Origin: DATJPR01 sp035506295
GTDB taxonomy: Bacteria; Bacteroidota; Ignavibacteria; UBA10030; UBA6906
Reading direction: 5' to 3'
Length of the DNA: 64,000 nucleotides
Assembly (NCBI GenBank): GCA_035506295.1
Contig: DATJPR010000205.1
Location: forward strand, 27,968 to 91,967
Shown: piece after piece, positions 1-9,297 of the stretch
Position numbering within the stretch: position 1 is the first letter of the stretch
Layout of the letters: each line of letters opens with the position of its first letter
Program-made: the position numbers and the translations under genes
Notes under the pieces: model-generated
The model's input: the letters and a program-made list of their open reading frames with translations, nothing else
Database searches by the model: none
What the model was told of the DNA's origin: nothing

Positions 1-32
1 AGGGTGGGGACTGGACGGTACAGTGTTACGGA

Positions 33-1292
33 CTATTCGTAGCGAAGCGATTCGATGGGATCGAGCGCCGATGCCTTCCACGCAGGATATACGCCGAAGA
101 TCAGGCCCACCAGGGAACAGACGCCGATCCCGATGCCGGCCCAATCCCAGGGAATCACGGCCGGTGCATTGACCAGCAATCCCACCACGTTTCCTCCGAT
201 GACGCCGAGAACGATGCCCACTAATCCGCCGATCTCGCAGAGGATCACAGCCTCCACCATGAATTGCGTGAGAATGTCGCGCTTCATGGCGCCGATGGAC
301 TTTCGAATTCCGATCTCCCGGGTGCGTTCGGTGACGGAGACCAGCATGATATTCATGATCCCGACGCCGGCGGCAAGCAGAGCGATGGAACTCACCAGCA
401 GAACGCCCATACGGAGGTAGAAGGTGAACTCGTTGAACTGCGAGACCAGTGAATCGTTCGAGAAGTAGCCAAAGTCGTCGTCGGCGCCTGGCGGGACCTT
501 CCTCGCGGTGCGAAGGATCATCCGCGCCTGCTCGATGCAGTCATCCAAAACTTCGCGGCTCTTCGCCTTGACCATGATATGAAGATCGACGTTGTCCTTG
601 CCATAGACATTGAAGAATGTCGACAAGGGGATAATCATGAAGTTGTCCTGGTTTCCGCCGAGCGATCCGCCCTTCTTCTGCAGCACGCCAATGATCTGAA
701 ACAGATTCCCGTCGACACGAATGGTCTCGCCGACCGGATTGATGTTTTCGGGGAACAGTTTTTCCGACAACGTGCTTCCGATGATAGCCACCTTGGCCGC
801 CATCTCCATGTCCTGCTGCCCGATGGTCCGGCCGTTGGCAATCGACCAGTCGTTCGTCGGGATTCCCTCGACATTCTCTCCCCCCACGCTCACGTTCGGG
901 TTGGTCTTCTGTCCCTGCCAGACCACCACACGCCCGCCGCGCCACCCTTCGATGCCGACGAGCTCGGCCAGTGTCGCTTTTTCGTGCACGGCCATGGCTT
1001 CTTCGTACGTGATGTTCCTGCGGTTGCGGTATTTCATCCGCATCGCATGGTTGTCGCCCATGACCACGGGATACTTCTGCAACTGAAAGGTATTGACGCC
1101 GAGCTGGGACATCCCTTCTTCGATCGCGTTCCGAAGGACCGTCACCGCGGTCATCACCGCAATGATCGAAAACACGCCTACGGCAATCCCGAGGAGCGTC
1201 AGGATCGAGCGCAGTTTCGCCGAGCGCACGGCCGCAATGGCCATCGCCATGCTTTCACGGATTTGCGACAGCTGCTGGACGAGTCTACTCAT
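33..1292 (-). CDS. ABC transporter permease (MacB/FtsX type)
   Basis: A 419-residue inner-membrane permease, the last gene of a five-gene efflux operon. The N-terminal membrane helix is at about residues 29-50, followed by a periplasmic MacB_PCD-like domain and three C-terminal helices (about 293-316, 345-372, 383-404). The FtsX-family signature GVGIMNIMLVSVTERTREIG sits at the start of the last block. It overlaps the preceding permease gene by 8 bp, so the two are probably translationally coupled. The neighbours are a LolD/MacB-type ATPase, an adaptor and a TolC-like channel, so it is likely half of a permease heterodimer in a tripartite exporter. MacB itself fuses the ATPase and permease; here they are separate. 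The exported substrate cannot be told from sequence. Confidence 0.93.
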   Translation of the reverse strand: MSRLVQQLSQIRESMAMAIAAVRSAKLRSILTLLGIAVGVFSIIAVMTAVTVLRNAIEEGMSQLGVNTFQLQKYPVVMGDNHAMRMKYRNRRNITYEEAMAVHEKATLAELVGIEGWRGGRVVVWQGQKTNPNVSVGGENVEGIPTNDWSIANGRTIGQQDMEMAAKVAIIGSTLSEKLFPENINPVGETIRVDGNLFQIIGVLQKKGGSLGGNQDNFMIIPLSTFFNVYGKDNVDLHIMVKAKSREVLDDCIEQARMILRTARKVPPGADDDFGYFSNDSLVSQFNEFTFYLRMGVLLVSSIALLAAGVGIMNIMLVSVTERTREIGIRKSIGAMKRDILTQFMVEAVILCEIGGLVGIVLGVIGGNVVGLLVNAPAVIPWDWAGIGIGVCSLVGLIFGVYPAWKASALDPIESLRYE

Positions 1293-2508
1293 AGCGGAGC
1301 GCTTCCACGGGATCCATTTTTGCAGCGCGGTATGCCGGGAGGAACCCCGATATCACACCGACAAAGAGCGAAATCAAGATGGAGATCGCCACTACCGACA
1401 GCGGCATCGCGGTCGGGAGAAATTGATTCACAATCAGGCTCAACGGGAAGGCGAACATCAGGCCGATAATTCCTCCTATCAGACAGATCGAGGCAGACTC
1501 TGCAAGGAATTGCAGCAGGATGGTCCTCCGTTTTGCGCCGATGGCTTTCCGGATCCCAATCTCTTTCGTCCGCTCGGTCACAGAAACAAACATGATATTC
1601 ATGATCCCGATGCTGCCGACAAACAGCGACAGGCCGGTGATGAAGAGCCCGATGATCGCAATCGTCGTGCTGATCGGATCGAAGAATTGCAGGAGAACAT
1701 CCTGCTGGTTCACATTGAAATCGTTGCTCTTGCCGGGAGGAAGGTCGCGGATCTGACGCATGATTCCCTCAATCTCAATCTTGGCGTCGTCCATTTCCTT
1801 CTGATTTTGCACGCGGACCTGGATCGTCACGTCCCGCCGCGCCCCGAAATGGTTTTCGAATGATATGAGGGGAACGAAGACGCGTGAATCGCTCGTGAAG
1901 GTTCCGAACATGCCGCCCTGTTTCTCGAACACGCCAACGATCGTATACGGATACCCGGCCACCCGGATGGTCTTGCCGATCGGGTCTTCATTATAGAAGA
2001 GGTTCTCGACGATGCTCGCGCCGACAGCACAGACCGGACGACCTCCCGCCGATTCTTCCGCGGTGAAAAATCTCCCGTCCGCTATGGTTCCGCCCGACGC
2101 ATTGAGATACTGGTTCGTCGTTCCGCTGATGAACGCGGATTCCACCGAGTTGCTGCCGTACGAAACGCGGCGGACCGTCCCGATCACGGGCGCCACCGCA
2201 TCGACGAGCGTGGCCTGGCGTTCGATCTTCGCCGCGTACTGGACCTTGATGTTGCGGCGGTTCCGGATCGTCGACCAGTCTTCATTCGACACCCATGGCC
2301 ATTTCTGGACATACAGCACATCGGTCCCGAACGCCGCGGCGCTCCTGTCGAACGCCCTGTTGATTCCCTCGATGGCCGTCGCCATCACCGTGACCGAAAC
2401 GATGCCGATGACGATGCCGAGCGTGGTGAGAATCGAGCGCATCTTGTTCGCGCGAATGGCGCGGAACGAAATCGCGAGACCCTCGACGAGTTCCTGAAAG
2501 AAATACAT
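1285..2508 (-). CDS. ABC transporter permease (MacB/FtsX type)
   Basis: A 407-residue paralogue of the next permease in the operon. It has an N-terminal helix (about residues 25-48), a large periplasmic domain and a C-terminal three-helix FtsX block containing GSIGIMNIMFVSVTERTKEI. It lies 12 bp downstream of the ATPase gene and its 3' end overlaps the following permease by 8 bp. Two non-identical permeases beside one ATPase suggest a heterodimeric transmembrane unit of a MacAB-TolC-like pump, exporting peptides, lipids or antimicrobial compounds. That role is inferred from family and context. Confidence 0.93.
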   Translation of the reverse strand: MYFFQELVEGLAISFRAIRANKMRSILTTLGIVIGIVSVTVMATAIEGINRAFDRSAAAFGTDVLYVQKWPWVSNEDWSTIRNRRNIKVQYAAKIERQATLVDAVAPVIGTVRRVSYGSNSVESAFISGTTNQYLNASGGTIADGRFFTAEESAGGRPVCAVGASIVENLFYNEDPIGKTIRVAGYPYTIVGVFEKQGGMFGTFTSDSRVFVPLISFENHFGARRDVTIQVRVQNQKEMDDAKIEIEGIMRQIRDLPPGKSNDFNVNQQDVLLQFFDPISTTIAIIGLFITGLSLFVGSIGIMNIMFVSVTERTKEIGIRKAIGAKRRTILLQFLAESASICLIGGIIGLMFAFPLSLIVNQFLPTAMPLSVVAISILISLFVGVISGFLPAYRAAKMDPVEALRYE

Positions 2509-2520
2509 CGGACCTCCTCG

Positions 2521-3246
<726 letters not shown>

Positions 3247-3267
3247 TGGTCGTTCCTTGTTATACAC

Positions 3268-4548
3268 TCACGAGGGGTTGGGCGTTGTTTGACCGGGCTT
3301 CTTCGCCTCTTCGACTTTCACCTTCGACCCGTCTTCGATCTCCCGGTTGATCGCTTTGTAGCTTCCGGATACCACCTGCGCCCCTTCCTGCGGTCCCTGG
3401 ACCAGCTCGACGTACGAATCATTGCTGATGCCGCGTTTCACAGGCACGGCCTTCGCGACCCCATTCTCCACGACGAACACGATCTCCTTCGGCTTGTTCT
3501 CTGCACGGGACCGCAGGCTCTGAGTAGTAGTGGTGGACGTGGTCGTCACCTGACCCGACTGCTGGTCGCCCTGACCTTCTTTCATTTCCATCTTGGGCAT
3601 GCGGGTCGTCACGCTCTGGATTGGCACGCAAAGCACGTTGTCTTTCGTCTGGCACTCGATGTCCGCCGTCATCGACATCCCCGGGCGCAACGGCACGTCC
3701 TTATCAAGAACCCGCATCTTGACCGTAAAGTTCGTGACTTCCTCTTGCGTCCCGGCGCCGGTGGTGGTGCCGGTGTTGGCGATTTCATACACCACCGCGT
3801 TCACCTTCCTGTCCGGAATTGCATCGACCGCCACCCTTGCCGTGTCCCCGATGTGGACCAGAATCACGTCGTTCTCGCTCACGTCCACCTGTGCTTCCAT
3901 CCGGGTCAGGTCGGCGATCGTCATGACGTTGGTGCCCTGGAACTGTTGTGTTCCGAGCACGCGCTCGCCCAGCTCGGAATTCAACTGGCTGACCGTTCCG
4001 TCCATGGGGGCAGTGACCGTCGTTTTTCTAAGACTCTCTTCCGCCTGATCCAGTGAAGCCTGTGCCTGGGCATAGCTGGCTTTCGCGGACTCGTACGCCG
4101 CGCGCGACTGGTCGAAATCGGACTGGGAGATCAGCCCCTTCTTGAAGAGTGCCTCGCTGCGCTGGAAGTCGGGTTGCGTCTTCCCGAGCGTGGACTTCGC
4201 CTGGAGCACTGCCGCGGCGAACTGGTTTCGCTGGGCAATGTACACGTCCGGTTTGATCTTCATGAGAAGATCACCCTTTTTGACGTGGTACCCTTCCTTC
4301 ACCGGGAGAGAGACGATTTCACCGGAGACTTCGGGGGAGATATCCACCTTGACTTCCGGTTGGATCTTCCCGGTGGCCGTCACCACCTGCGTGATCGTGC
4401 GCCGCGCAACCTTTTCCACCTGCACGGAAATAATCGGCTCCTTCTTGCTGCCCATCAAGACGATGATTGCCAGGGCGACGATGACGATGCCGAGCACTGA
4501 GAAGATGATGATTTTTTTCCGTTTGGACTTCTTGCCGTTCGTGGCCAT
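3268..4548 (-). CDS. Efflux periplasmic adaptor (HlyD/MacA family)
   Basis: A 426-residue membrane-fusion protein that would bridge the inner-membrane permeases and the TolC-like channel. It has a basic N-terminus and one transmembrane helix (about residues 12-31), then a barrel-sandwich (lipoyl-like) domain around SPEVSGEIVSLPVKEG, a coiled-coil hairpin (about 105-175, rich in Ala/Gln/Ser), the second lipoyl half (TAPMDGTVSQL) and beta-barrel domains. A Thr/Ser/Gln-rich low-complexity segment lies near residues 318-350, inside the membrane-proximal region, which is unusual for MacA. It sits 40 bp downstream of the tolC-like gene and 21 bp upstream of the ATPase. Confidence 0.92.
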   Translation of the reverse strand: MATNGKKSKRKKIIIFSVLGIVIVALAIIVLMGSKKEPIISVQVEKVARRTITQVVTATGKIQPEVKVDISPEVSGEIVSLPVKEGYHVKKGDLLMKIKPDVYIAQRNQFAAAVLQAKSTLGKTQPDFQRSEALFKKGLISQSDFDQSRAAYESAKASYAQAQASLDQAEESLRKTTVTAPMDGTVSQLNSELGERVLGTQQFQGTNVMTIADLTRMEAQVDVSENDVILVHIGDTARVAVDAIPDRKVNAVVYEIANTGTTTGAGTQEEVTNFTVKMRVLDKDVPLRPGMSMTADIECQTKDNVLCVPIQSVTTRMPKMEMKEGQGDQQSGQVTTTSTTTTQSLRSRAENKPKEIVFVVENGVAKAVPVKRGISNDSYVELVQGPQEGAQVVSGSYKAINREIEDGSKVKVEEAKKPGQTTPNPS

Positions 4549-4588
4549 TGACGCTGCTCCTTCGAAAAATGAGGGATCGGTCGATCCG

Positions 4589-5947
4589 TTAGTATTGATG
4601 CTCCCCGATCACGTATTCGACGTTCTTCTTGGAGATCAGATAGTTGTAGGACGCATTCACCAGGTTCGCCTGGGCATTCACGAGGTTCGCGCTGGCGGTA
4701 AGGAGATCGAGAAGCGTGCCGGCGCCCAGATTGTATTTTTCTTCGGCAATCTTCCGGTCCTCAGTTGCGGACCGCACGCCATCCTGACTCACCTGATACT
4801 GCTTCCGGGCGGCGTCGAGATTCAAAAGGGCCTTTTTGACGTCCACCATGATGTTCAACTGCGTCTGAGAAAGATTCACCTGGGCGTTGCGCTGTTGTGT
4901 CAGGGCGCTCTGGAGCGACTGGTTCGTCTGGAACGCATCAAAGAGATTCCATCGCAGCTGGAGTCCCCAGTTGAGGCCACGATAGTCGCCGATGGTGTTG
5001 AGCTCCGTTGCGGGGCCCAACCCCCAACCGGCGAATGCGCTGATGGAGGGGAAATATCCGCTGCGCGCGGAGGTGACGCCGGACTCCGCAGCACTCAGCT
5101 GCTCATTCGCACTCAGATAATCAGGACGCGCGTCCATTGCCCGCTGGCTCAGCGCGGCAATATCCGAGTAGGCCTTCGTCGTGGAGTCGATGTCCGCCTT
5201 TGTCACCACGGTCGAGACCGTGGAGTCCGTGATCGTGTAGTCTTCCCCCGCATTGAGTCCCACAAGGGCAAGAAGATCGGCCTTCGCTCCGTCGTAATTG
5301 TTTTGTGCGGTAATCACCGCGAGCTCATCGGCGGCGACGGTCGACTGCTGACGGTACACATCGGCGATCGCCGCGGCCCCCACCTTGTTCGATTCCACGA
5401 TGCGCTCGAGCTGACGGTTGTCGCGCTTGAGGTTTTCCTCGTTGACACTGACCAGCTGTTGGTTCCGGAGAACGTTCAGGTAGTCGCTTTCGACCTGGTA
5501 TATCACACTCTGGCGAGTCCTCTGTCCGACGTGCTCCGTCGACACTGCGTTCATCTTGGCACGGTTGAACTGCCCTTCGCGATTGAGTCCGTCGAAGAGA
5601 AGGTAGTTCACACTGACATTGGTCGTAAATTGATTTTGCACCGTGAGCCCGCTTGAGCCGGAACTGATGGGTATGCCGTTAAAGTAAACCGGCTGGCTTG
5701 CGGGCCGCTGTGACTGGTACCGCTCCGCAGTCGCACTCGCAGAGAGCGTTGGGAGATAGCTGCCATAGGCCGCGAGGACAGACCCTTGCGCGGAGCTGAC
5801 ATTATTGTCGGCCTGCACAACTGACAGGTTCCTTTCCAGCGCCATGGCCTTTGCTTCGCTCAAAGTGAGCACTTTCGATTGGCCAAAAAAGGTGGCAGGA
5901 TACATCGTGATCATCGCGAGCACTAGGCCGCCGGACAGTCGCTTCAT
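4589..5947 (-). CDS. TolC-family outer-membrane efflux channel
   Basis: A 452-residue outer-membrane factor, first gene of the efflux operon. A signal peptide is followed by the usual start of the first repeat (VLTLSEAKAMALERN) and two OEP repeats with long alpha-helical hairpins; the second repeat ends near LLDLLTASANLVNAQANLVNA. The start is set at the ATG at 5947, which is preceded by GGAG and begins MKRLSGG plus a hydrophobic signal. The upstream ATG at 6055 adds a Pro-rich stretch with no signal character. The protein would form the trimeric exit duct for the adaptor/ABC complex encoded next to it. Confidence 0.92.
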   Translation of the reverse strand: MKRLSGGLVLAMITMYPATFFGQSKVLTLSEAKAMALERNLSVVQADNNVSSAQGSVLAAYGSYLPTLSASATAERYQSQRPASQPVYFNGIPISSGSSGLTVQNQFTTNVSVNYLLFDGLNREGQFNRAKMNAVSTEHVGQRTRQSVIYQVESDYLNVLRNQQLVSVNEENLKRDNRQLERIVESNKVGAAAIADVYRQQSTVAADELAVITAQNNYDGAKADLLALVGLNAGEDYTITDSTVSTVVTKADIDSTTKAYSDIAALSQRAMDARPDYLSANEQLSAAESGVTSARSGYFPSISAFAGWGLGPATELNTIGDYRGLNWGLQLRWNLFDAFQTNQSLQSALTQQRNAQVNLSQTQLNIMVDVKKALLNLDAARKQYQVSQDGVRSATEDRKIAEEKYNLGAGTLLDLLTASANLVNAQANLVNASYNYLISKKNVEYVIGEHQY

Positions 5948-6132
5948 CGTTGGCTCCAGGGAATATTTCTCGAAGGTCGACCCCGATTTGGGGGCTCTAT
6001 CCACCCCCTCAGGCGGGGGACCAGTGGTGGGTGGAAATGCACCAAAAACCGCCATTCTGAGGTCAAATACTACATCATTAGACGGTCAATAAAGGTGAAA
6101 GTTTCATCATGAAAAACGGAAAAACGGCCCGG

Positions 6133-7536
6133 TTACCTTTCTGTGTACGTATCTTTTATTGAGAGAAGGTACGCCAGCGCGGCATCATGTTCGTTGGGTA
6201 TGGTTCCTTCGAGTATTGCCTCTTCAATCGCCTTCTTCAGAACGCCGACGGCCTTGCCGGGCGCAAGTCCACAGACCTGCATGATCTCATCTCCCTTCAC
6301 CGGCGGTTGCCAGTTGCGGAGCCTGTCCTTCTCCTCCACTTCGACAATCTTCTTCATGACGAGATCGTAGTTCTTCAGGTACTGCCGCACGAGCCTGGGA
6401 TTCTTCGAGGTGATGTCGGCGCGGCACAGCTTCATCAGATCGTCGATGTCGTTCCCCGTGTCGAAGACCAGCCGGCGTACCGCGGAGTCCGTTACCGAGC
6501 TGTCGACGAGCGCCATCGGCCTCAAATGGAACCGCACCAGTTTCTCGACATACGGCAGGGCATCGAACGGCAGGCGCATGCGCTGGAAAATCTTCCGCAT
6601 CATGCGCGCGCCGATTTCCTCGTGCCCATGAAACGTCCAACCCACCCCCTCCTTGAAGGCTTTGGTCCTCGGCTTCGCGATGTCATGGACGAGCGCCACA
6701 AACCGGAGCCAGACATTGTCGGTCGTCCCGGCAATATTGTCAACCACCGTGCAGGTGTGAAGGAAGACATCCTTGTGGTGATGGTCCCTCCGTTGATCCA
6801 CACCGGCCATCTGGGCGATCTCCGGGAAGACGATGTGGAGCACGCCGGTCTCATACATCAGGATGAGGCCCGTTGACGGCTTTGCGCTCTGGAGGAGCTT
6901 CAGCAGCTCTTCGGTGATCCGTTCCTGCGAGACCACCTGCAGCCGATCCTTCATCGCCTTGATCGCATCAAGCGCAGGAGCGTCGAGCTCGAATCCGAGT
7001 TGTGCCACGAAGCGAATCGCCCGCAGAATTCGCAACGGGTCGTCCTCGAAGGTCTGCACGGGGTCGAGCGGCGTCCGGAGAATCCGGCGCGAGATGTCCT
7101 CTTCGCCATGCAGCGGATCCGCAAGTGCACCGAACCTGCCTGCATTCAGTGATGCAGCGATTGCATTCACAGTGAAGTCCCTGCGCAGGAGATCCTCCTG
7201 AAGCGTCGCGGCCTGCACGTCGGGATTCCGCGAGTCGGGATGATAGGCCTCTTTCCGGGCACCCACAAATTCCACCTTGCCCTGCGTGAACGGAATCATG
7301 GCCGTCCCGAACCGATCGAAGGTCACCACCGTCTGTTGTCCGAGCTTCTTTGCGACCGCTCGGGCGAAAGCGATGCCGTCGCCGACAATGACGATGTCGA
7401 TGTCCTTCACCGCCCGCCCCATGATCACGTCGCGGACGAACCCGCCCACCGCATACGCCTCAACTCCCAGTTCATCCGCCACCGCACCGATGCGTTGCAG
7501 AAGCTCGTTCCCGACCGGCAACACCCGTGGACTCAT
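6133..7536 (-). CDS. cca: CCA tRNA nucleotidyltransferase with HD domain
   Basis: A 467-residue class II nucleotidyltransferase that adds or repairs the 3' CCA of tRNAs. Family motifs are GGFVRDVIMG, the metal-binding DxD in VKDIDIVIVGDG, RRDFTVNAIA and the DPLRILRAIRF ATP/CTP-recognition region. The C-terminal half has an HD phosphohydrolase domain (HHHKDVFLHT and LVHDIAKPRT). Its start is directly adjacent to the oxidoreductase stop, so it is the last gene of a HAD-oxidoreductase-CCA operon. Poly(A) polymerases share this fold. The tRNA gene at 31159 does not encode CCA, consistent with a need for CCA addition. Confidence 0.92.
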   Translation of the reverse strand: MSPRVLPVGNELLQRIGAVADELGVEAYAVGGFVRDVIMGRAVKDIDIVIVGDGIAFARAVAKKLGQQTVVTFDRFGTAMIPFTQGKVEFVGARKEAYHPDSRNPDVQAATLQEDLLRRDFTVNAIAASLNAGRFGALADPLHGEEDISRRILRTPLDPVQTFEDDPLRILRAIRFVAQLGFELDAPALDAIKAMKDRLQVVSQERITEELLKLLQSAKPSTGLILMYETGVLHIVFPEIAQMAGVDQRRDHHHKDVFLHTCTVVDNIAGTTDNVWLRFVALVHDIAKPRTKAFKEGVGWTFHGHEEIGARMMRKIFQRMRLPFDALPYVEKLVRFHLRPMALVDSSVTDSAVRRLVFDTGNDIDDLMKLCRADITSKNPRLVRQYLKNYDLVMKKIVEVEEKDRLRNWQPPVKGDEIMQVCGLAPGKAVGVLKKAIEEAILEGTIPNEHDAALAYLLSIKDTYTER

Positions 7537-8523
7537 CTACAGTGCGATTTTCTGTTCTTCAATTTTCCGGAGAATCAGGTTTGCGACTTCGAGGGCTCTC
7601 CTCCCATCATCGCCGCTGACGATCGGCCGTTCCCCCCGGGCAATGCACCTCGCGAACGATTCCAGTTCGTAGCGCAGGGCATTCACTTCCTTCACTTCCG
7701 GTTGTTCGTACACGATCTTCCGCCGGTGTTTGCCTGATCCGAGCTCGCCGAGCATCAGTGTTCCCTCAATATGCTCGTCCTCGCTTTCCACGAGGCGGAA
7801 GACCTCTGCGATTCCCTGGGAGAAGTCGATGGAGATGTATCCGTTCTGCTGGAAGAGCCTCATCTTCCTCATCTTCTTCTGGGAGATCCGGCTTGCGGTC
7901 ACATTCGCCACGCAGCCGTTGTCGAACTGCAGCCGCGCATTGGCGATGTCGACGCTGTCCGAGACGACGGCGATCCCGCTGGCGTCCACTTGCTTTACCG
8001 GCGATTGGACGAAGCTGAGAATCAGGTCGATGTCGTGGATCATGAGATCGAGGACGACCGCGACGTCCGTTCCACGAGGGTTGAACTGGGCAAGCCGGTG
8101 CGACTCCACGAACATGGGGGCCAGCCGGTACGACTCCAGCGCGAGGATTGCAGGGTTGAACCGCTCGACATGGCCGACCTGGAGGACCAGTTTTCCCGCG
8201 GCCGCGGCGGAGCACAATTCCTCGGCTTGAGCGACCGTTTCCGTGATCGGCTTTTCCACGAACACATGTTTTCCGCGTTTCAGGGCGTGGAGCGCGATGG
8301 CGTGATGGGCGCTTGTCGGTGCGGCAACCGTGACGGCCTCGACGCGGTCAAGCAGTGCGTCCATCGTGGGGAACACCTGCGTCTTGAGTTCTGCGGCCAG
8401 TGCGGCGGCCTTGGATGCGTCCGCATCGGTGACTCCGCCAAACGTCACGTCCGGGATCGCTGCAAGCATTTTTGCATGGAGAGAGCCGAGATGGCCGACG
8501 CCGATGACTCCGATCGCTGTCAT
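7537..8523 (-). CDS. Gfo/Idh/MocA family oxidoreductase
   Basis: A 328-residue NAD(P)-dependent dehydrogenase. The N-terminal Rossmann fold carries GVGHLGSLHAK and the family motif EKP occurs in KHVFVEKPITET. The segment VGHVERFNPAI resembles sugar-nucleotide 3-dehydrogenases of lipid A or O-antigen biosynthesis, but the substrate is not certain. The ATG at 8523 overlaps the upstream HAD stop as ATGA, which decides the start over a longer in-frame start at 8556. It is the middle gene of a three-gene operon; a link to envelope sugar metabolism is inference. Confidence 0.9.
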   Translation of the reverse strand: MTAIGVIGVGHLGSLHAKMLAAIPDVTFGGVTDADASKAAALAAELKTQVFPTMDALLDRVEAVTVAAPTSAHHAIALHALKRGKHVFVEKPITETVAQAEELCSAAAAGKLVLQVGHVERFNPAILALESYRLAPMFVESHRLAQFNPRGTDVAVVLDLMIHDIDLILSFVQSPVKQVDASGIAVVSDSVDIANARLQFDNGCVANVTASRISQKKMRKMRLFQQNGYISIDFSQGIAEVFRLVESEDEHIEGTLMLGELGSGKHRRKIVYEQPEVKEVNALRYELESFARCIARGERPIVSGDDGRRALEVANLILRKIEEQKIAL

Positions 8524-9185
8524 GATATTCCGTTCTGAAGATGGATGTCCAGCCACTGCCCGAATTGTCCCACCGTCTCGAACCAGTACTCCGGCCGCGC
8601 ATCGGCAAGGCGCGCGCGGTCATAGGAATCCCACAGCACGGCCGCCATCGGCACGCCGGCGGCACGGGAAGCCCGCAAATCACCCAGCGTATCTCCCACC
8701 ATCAACGCTCTCCCCGGGGGGACCGCGAATGCGTTCAGCACCTGCTCGATCCCTTCGGGATCAGGTTTATGTCGGCGGACATCGTTGCCGGACACGACGA
8801 GATCGAAGCTGTTGGCGAGCCCGATCTTCTTCAGCGTAATCTCCGTCGTCCTTCGTCCCTTCCCCGTGAACACCGCGGTCTTTCCCTTTCTCTCCCGGAT
8901 GAGCGCCACCACTCCGTCGATGCCAGGATGGAGCGACGCCATCGTGTCGTGTTCGCGCTCGTAGAACGCGCAGAGCTCATCCAGCGCAGGCGCCACGAGC
9001 TCCGGGGGAAAGATCCGCGCCAGCGCGCCTTCTTCCGGCGGGCCGAAGAGCGGAATGATTTCCGCGGGTGTATACTCGCGGTCGAGATATTTTCTTGTCA
9101 CGTGATTGAAGCTTGCATAGATCAACTCGCTGGTCCGTGTCAGCGTTCCATCCATATCGAAAATCACGCAGTCGAACAATCGCAT
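8520..9185 (-). CDS. HAD-family hydrolase (phosphoglycolate phosphatase-like)
   Basis: A 221-residue HAD phosphatase. The nucleophile motif is DMDGTLTRT (motif I), motif II is VFTGKGRRT, motif III the Lys in HKPDPEG and motif IV GDTLGDLRA. A helical C1 cap lies between motifs I and II. Length and motifs fit the Gph/PpaX-like group; the physiological substrate is unknown. It is the first gene of the operon and is coupled to the oxidoreductase by an ATGA overlap. A TTGCTA-17-TATATT promoter lies at 9218-9246. No convincing Shine-Dalgarno precedes the ATG. Confidence 0.9.
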   Translation of the reverse strand: MRLFDCVIFDMDGTLTRTSELIYASFNHVTRKYLDREYTPAEIIPLFGPPEEGALARIFPPELVAPALDELCAFYEREHDTMASLHPGIDGVVALIRERKGKTAVFTGKGRRTTEITLKKIGLANSFDLVVSGNDVRRHKPDPEGIEQVLNAFAVPPGRALMVGDTLGDLRASRAAGVPMAAVLWDSYDRARLADARPEYWFETVGQFGQWLDIHLQNGIS

Positions 9186-9217
9186 GAAGAGCGTCTCATT
9201 TTCTTTCTTAGCTTGGA

Positions 9218-9246
9218 AATATATCCAGTCCTGCGGGCAATAGCAA
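9218..9246 (-). promoter_or_regulatory. Promoter of the HAD-oxidoreductase-cca operon
   Basis: On the minus strand, TTGCTA (9246-9241) is followed after 17 bp by TATATT (9223-9218), predicting a 5' UTR of about 26 nt. The -35 hexamer is one half of an 8-bp inverted repeat shared with the divergent promoter at 9264-9292. Assigned by consensus and spacing only. Confidence 0.6.
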
Positions 9247-9263
9247 CGACAGCGGCCGGCGGG

Positions 9264-9292
9264 TTGCTATTCCCTTCCCTTCTTCATATTTT
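9264..9292 (+). promoter_or_regulatory. Promoter of the RlmI-like gene
   Basis: TTGCTA (9264-9269), 17-bp spacer, TATTTT (9287-9292). Transcription would start within a base or two of the ATG at 9298, implying a leaderless mRNA. The -35 mirrors that of the divergent operon promoter. Confidence 0.5.
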
Positions 9293-9297
9293 TTCCC

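Noticed and set aside
4142..5656. Long plus-strand ORF opposite the TolC-like gene
   Set aside because: Antisense to a clearly recognised family protein; no own motifs or ribosome site.
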